From CAG-557 sp045540315 (GTDB lineage Bacteria; Bacillota; Clostridia; Oscillospirales; Acutalibacteraceae): 15,442 nucleotides of DNA. Within the stretch, counting starts at the first letter, position 1. Every line of letters starts with the position of its first letter. The stretch is taken from positions 1 to 15,442 of the forward strand of contig JAZQHA010000062.1 of the NCBI GenBank assembly GCA_045540315.1. Reading direction: 5' to 3'. The notes below the pieces were generated by a model. The model searched no databases. It saw only the letters and a program-made list of their open reading frames with translations, and was not told the DNA's origin. Below are positions 13,993 to 15,442 of the stretch, one piece after another. The position numbers and the translations under genes were made by a program.

Positions 13993-14007
13993 TCACGCCT
14001 TCGGCTT
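13993..14007 (-). repeat. Shortened mini-hairpin overlapping the scaffold stop codon
   Basis: On the minus strand AAGCCGAAGGCGTGA forms a GCC/GGC stem with a GAA loop, directly following or overlapping the TAA of the scaffold gene. It keeps the right half (GGCGTGA) of the family but lacks the leading GGAGCG. Confidence 0.45.
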
Positions 14008-14332
14008 AGATATCCTTATAGGCTGTTATGTTATCTTCCAGGACTTCTTCGGCGGTTCTCTCTTCACCGTCGTCGGCCTTCTCTTCCTGTTCCTTGCCGG
14101 GGTCTTGCGTATCCATGATCTGCTTTTCAATCTTGCTGTAAAGGGTCATGTTTGCCGCTTTCAGCCGTTCGTTTTCTTCGGTCAGGTGGGCGATATTTCC
14201 GTTTGCCGTGTCCAGTTCGTTGATTGCTTCCGCCGCACGGGTCATAATGTTTGTACGGACTACATTGTACCCGTCTAGGGTTGTTGCGTCTTCCGCGTCA
14301 AGAATCTGTTTGATGTCTTCCAAAGTGTACAT
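14006..14332 (-). CDS. Scaffolding protein, phi29 gp7-like
   Basis: The 108-residue protein is strongly helical with a coiled coil at about residues 30-72 (RAAEAINELDTANGNIAHL, then TEENERLKAANMTLYSKI) and a highly acidic tail (EQEEKADDGEERTAEEVLED). phi29 gp7 is 98 residues, similarly helical, and lies directly upstream of the capsid gene, as here. It would direct prohead assembly and then leave. GGGAGA precedes the ATG about 9 bases upstream. Assignment depends on position and composition, which agree well. Confidence 0.8.
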   Translation of the reverse strand: MYTLEDIKQILDAEDATTLDGYNVVRTNIMTRAAEAINELDTANGNIAHLTEENERLKAANMTLYSKIEKQIMDTQDPGKEQEEKADDGEERTAEEVLEDNITAYKDI

Positions 14333-14357
14333 TTATCTGTCTCCCTTCTATATTTAT

Positions 14358-14849
14358 TTAGGCCTTAGCGCCCTTATAGTCAACATCTTTTAGCTGTCCG
14401 CTATGTTCCCAGCCACGTTCCGATATTTTGGTTAAGATACAGCTTTCGCCCTCTTTAGCAAATTCAAGCGCATAACCGTAACCAATGTCAAGCCCGACGT
14501 GCCGCCCTTTTCCGTTCCATGTGGTATAAAGTAAGCTTCCCTCTTTGCCCTTTTCCGGCGTGGTCTTGTTTTTTGTTTCGGTATAATAGCCGGTTGAATA
14601 GTTTTCCTGGCCAGTGCAAGCATTGATAAACCCGGAACAGTCAAGGCCGATCTTGCCAAGACTCCATCTTTTCAGTTCTTCGAGCTTTGTAGGGCTGTAC
14701 TTTGCAAAATACGCGGGTTCACAAGCGCAAAGTGCGTCAAGCGTTGCGCGAGTTAAGACCTGGCCTTTTGCACCGTACCAATAGGCGTACTTGTCGCGGT
14801 TTCGCATGATTTCCAATGCGTTTTTGATTACTTCATAATATGTCTTCAC
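14358..14849 (-). CDS. NlpC/P60-type endolysin
   Basis: The 163-residue protein has the NlpC/P60 cysteine peptidase/amidase signature: GLDCSGFI with catalytic Cys71, and GRHVGLDIG with His117; a third polar residue probably lies shortly after (E129 region). The N-terminal DKYAYWYGAKGQ is common in single-domain lysins of Clostridia phages. It should cut peptide bonds in peptidoglycan at the end of infection. There is no signal peptide and no wall-binding domain. The start is GTG at 14849, overlapping the holin-like gene's stop (GTGA), with GGAGG about 10 bases upstream. No separate tail-tip hydrolase is seen in the genome. Confidence 0.87.
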   Translation of the reverse strand: MKTYYEVIKNALEIMRNRDKYAYWYGAKGQVLTRATLDALCACEPAYFAKYSPTKLEELKRWSLGKIGLDCSGFINACTGQENYSTGYYTETKNKTTPEKGKEGSLLYTTWNGKGRHVGLDIGYGYALEFAKEGESCILTKISERGWEHSGQLKDVDYKGAKA

Positions 14850-15103
14850 TTTTTATCATCCTCCACACGTTGTATTGTATAGGTTAACGCGGCTAGGCTT
14901 TTCTGTACTTCAGTTATAGCATCGGCCATTTTGTCAAGCTGTGCGTTTTGTTTGTCCGTCAGGGCTACAATCTGGGCGTTCATCTGGCTTATAGTTTCCG
15001 AATTTTTATCACCCAGATATTTAATATACCACGCGGCCAAAAGGGCTATAACGATCGGAAAGCCTACGGCGCTTACCGCTTGCATGATTGCGGATACATC
15101 CAT
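14846..15103 (-). CDS. Holin-like small membrane protein (YvrJ/BhlA-like)
   Basis: The 85-residue protein starts MDVSAIMQAVSAVGFPIVIA, has one membrane span (about residues 11-29) and a polar coiled-coil-like C-terminal half (ISQMNAQIVALTDKQNAQL onwards). The VGFPI entry into the span resembles YvrJ-type and BhlA/UviB-like small phage proteins. Overlap with the lysin gene supports a holin role, making a lysis cassette. I chose the ATG at 15103 because AAGGAG lies about 12 bases upstream; the frame is open up to 15190, but that would place coding sequence in a strongly structured leader with no ribosome binding site. Confidence 0.75.
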   Translation of the reverse strand: MDVSAIMQAVSAVGFPIVIALLAAWYIKYLGDKNSETISQMNAQIVALTDKQNAQLDKMADAITEVQKSLAALTYTIQRVEDDKK

Positions 15104-15235
15104 TGTTGGTTTTCTCTCCTTCCCTTGCTTATTCCTACTTTCTACGGAAAGCGTGGACGAAAACAAGGTTTTACATTCCACGCCTTGCAAGAACCGCTTG
15201 CCCCGGTGCGTTCTTCACGCCGGTTATCCGGGCCT
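15104..15235 (-). ncRNA. Structured leader RNA of the late operon, possible packaging RNA
   Basis: Downstream of the right-end promoter, about 130 nt precede the holin-like gene. On the minus strand, GCGTGGA/TCCACGC (15151-15183) forms a stem that continues, after an internal loop, as AAAAC/GTTTT. CTTTC/GAAAG (15138-15151) forms a second hairpin with a CGTA loop. TTCTTGC (15187-15193) can pair with GCAAGGG (15122-15128), enclosing both in a three-way junction. Upstream hairpins GCGT/ACGC and CCGG/CCGG are possible, and AAGAAC can compete for TTCTT. Either a regulatory leader or a pRNA-like molecule would fit; the packaging RNA of phi29 is 120-174 nt with a three-way junction, but is encoded at the other genome end. 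Confidence 0.4.
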
Positions 15236-15241
15236 ATTTAT

Positions 15242-15270
15242 AATTTAGCGTATTGTTTATGATTTGTCAA
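15242..15270 (-). promoter_or_regulatory. Sigma70-type promoter of the late operon at the right end
   Basis: On the minus strand, TTGACA (15265-15270) is followed after 17 bases by TAAATT (15242-15247; 4 of 6 matches to TATAAT) in an A/T-rich surround. Transcription would start near 15235. It is the only promoter I see that can serve the whole block from holin to appendage fibre. Confidence 0.72.
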
Positions 15271-15301
15271 CATTTATTGTTATAAACCTTCTACTTTTCT
15301 C

Positions 15302-15442
15302 CCCCATATTCAAACGTTTAGTGCCATAGACGAAGGGCTTGCCCCGGTCCGATCAAACGTTAGTTCTTTCAAACGGTTTACATGGTTCAAACGTTTATAG
15401 TTGTAGACGGATGATCACGAAGAGTTTACAAGCGCCAACGTT
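15302..15442. repeat. Right terminal inverted repeat, putative protein-primed replication origin
   Basis: Exact inverted copy of bases 1-141. Having both copies at the very ends shows the window is a full-length linear genome, not a fragment or a circular permutation. The first promoter of the late operon lies just inside this copy, whereas the other copy is faced by the terminator of the early operon. Confidence 0.95.

Noticed and set aside
13943..13996. Longer start for the capsid gene (18 extra codons)
   Set aside because: The extension covers a mini-hairpin element and the capsid ribosome binding site; the ATG at 13942 has the clear GAGAGG signal.
12815..14278. Long plus-strand open frame (487 codons) opposite the capsid and scaffold genes
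   Set aside because: It is antisense to two well-supported genes, has no ribosome binding site, begins inside a hairpin, and its translation lacks any domain-like pattern. It is a codon-usage shadow.
15104..15190. Longer start for the holin-like gene
   Set aside because: It lacks a ribosome binding site and would translate the structured leader; the internal ATG at 15103 has AAGGAG and begins a typical membrane-protein N-terminus.

Overview
The window appears to be a complete linear genome of 15,442 bp of a very small phi29-like (Picovirinae-type) tailed phage. The two ends carry a perfect 141-bp terminal inverted repeat. Between them lie a protein-primed family B DNA polymerase, a likely terminal protein, a phi29 gp16-type packaging ATPase and the phi29 short-tail set: scaffold, capsid, head fibre, tail knob, upper collar, lower collar and appendage fibre. 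The host is most likely a Gram-positive Firmicute, probably a gut Clostridia member. The clues are purine-rich GAGAGG/AAGGAG ribosome binding sites before nearly every gene, an NlpC/P60 lysin without a wall-binding domain, and a small YvrJ/BhlA-like membrane protein. No host genes, tRNAs, integrase or IS elements are visible.

All 20 genes I support lie on the minus strand, so transcription runs from the right end to the left. Right to left, the late block (15.1 to 6.7 kb) is: holin-like protein, lysin, scaffold, major capsid protein, head fibre, a second protein with the same N-terminal domain, tail knob, upper collar (portal), lower collar, appendage fibre and a 27-residue membrane peptide. 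It starts behind a sigma70-type promoter just inside the right repeat and a roughly 130-nt structured leader. It ends at a strong terminator near 6.6 kb. The early/replication block (6.5 to 0.2 kb) is: two 61-residue proteins, a 129-residue possible SSB, a C5-cytosine-methyltransferase-like protein, the putative terminal protein, DNA polymerase, a 56-residue protein, the packaging ATPase and a 113-residue protein. It ends at a terminator next to the left repeat.

The layout departs from phi29 in several ways. There is no divergent transcription. The lysis genes come first in the late operon. The packaging ATPase sits in the replication block. No homologue of the phi29 regulator p4, nucleoid protein p6 or tail-tip enzyme gp13 is recognisable.

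The non-coding gaps hold most of the unexplained signal. There is a family of mini-hairpins, several with GNRA-type loops, placed between stop codons and the next ribosome binding site. A promoter fires straight into a terminator, predicting an RNA of about 80 nt or an attenuator at the late/early boundary. A three-way-junction-like leader at the right end could be regulatory or a packaging RNA. Repeated AAACGTTTGA motifs lie in the terminal repeats.
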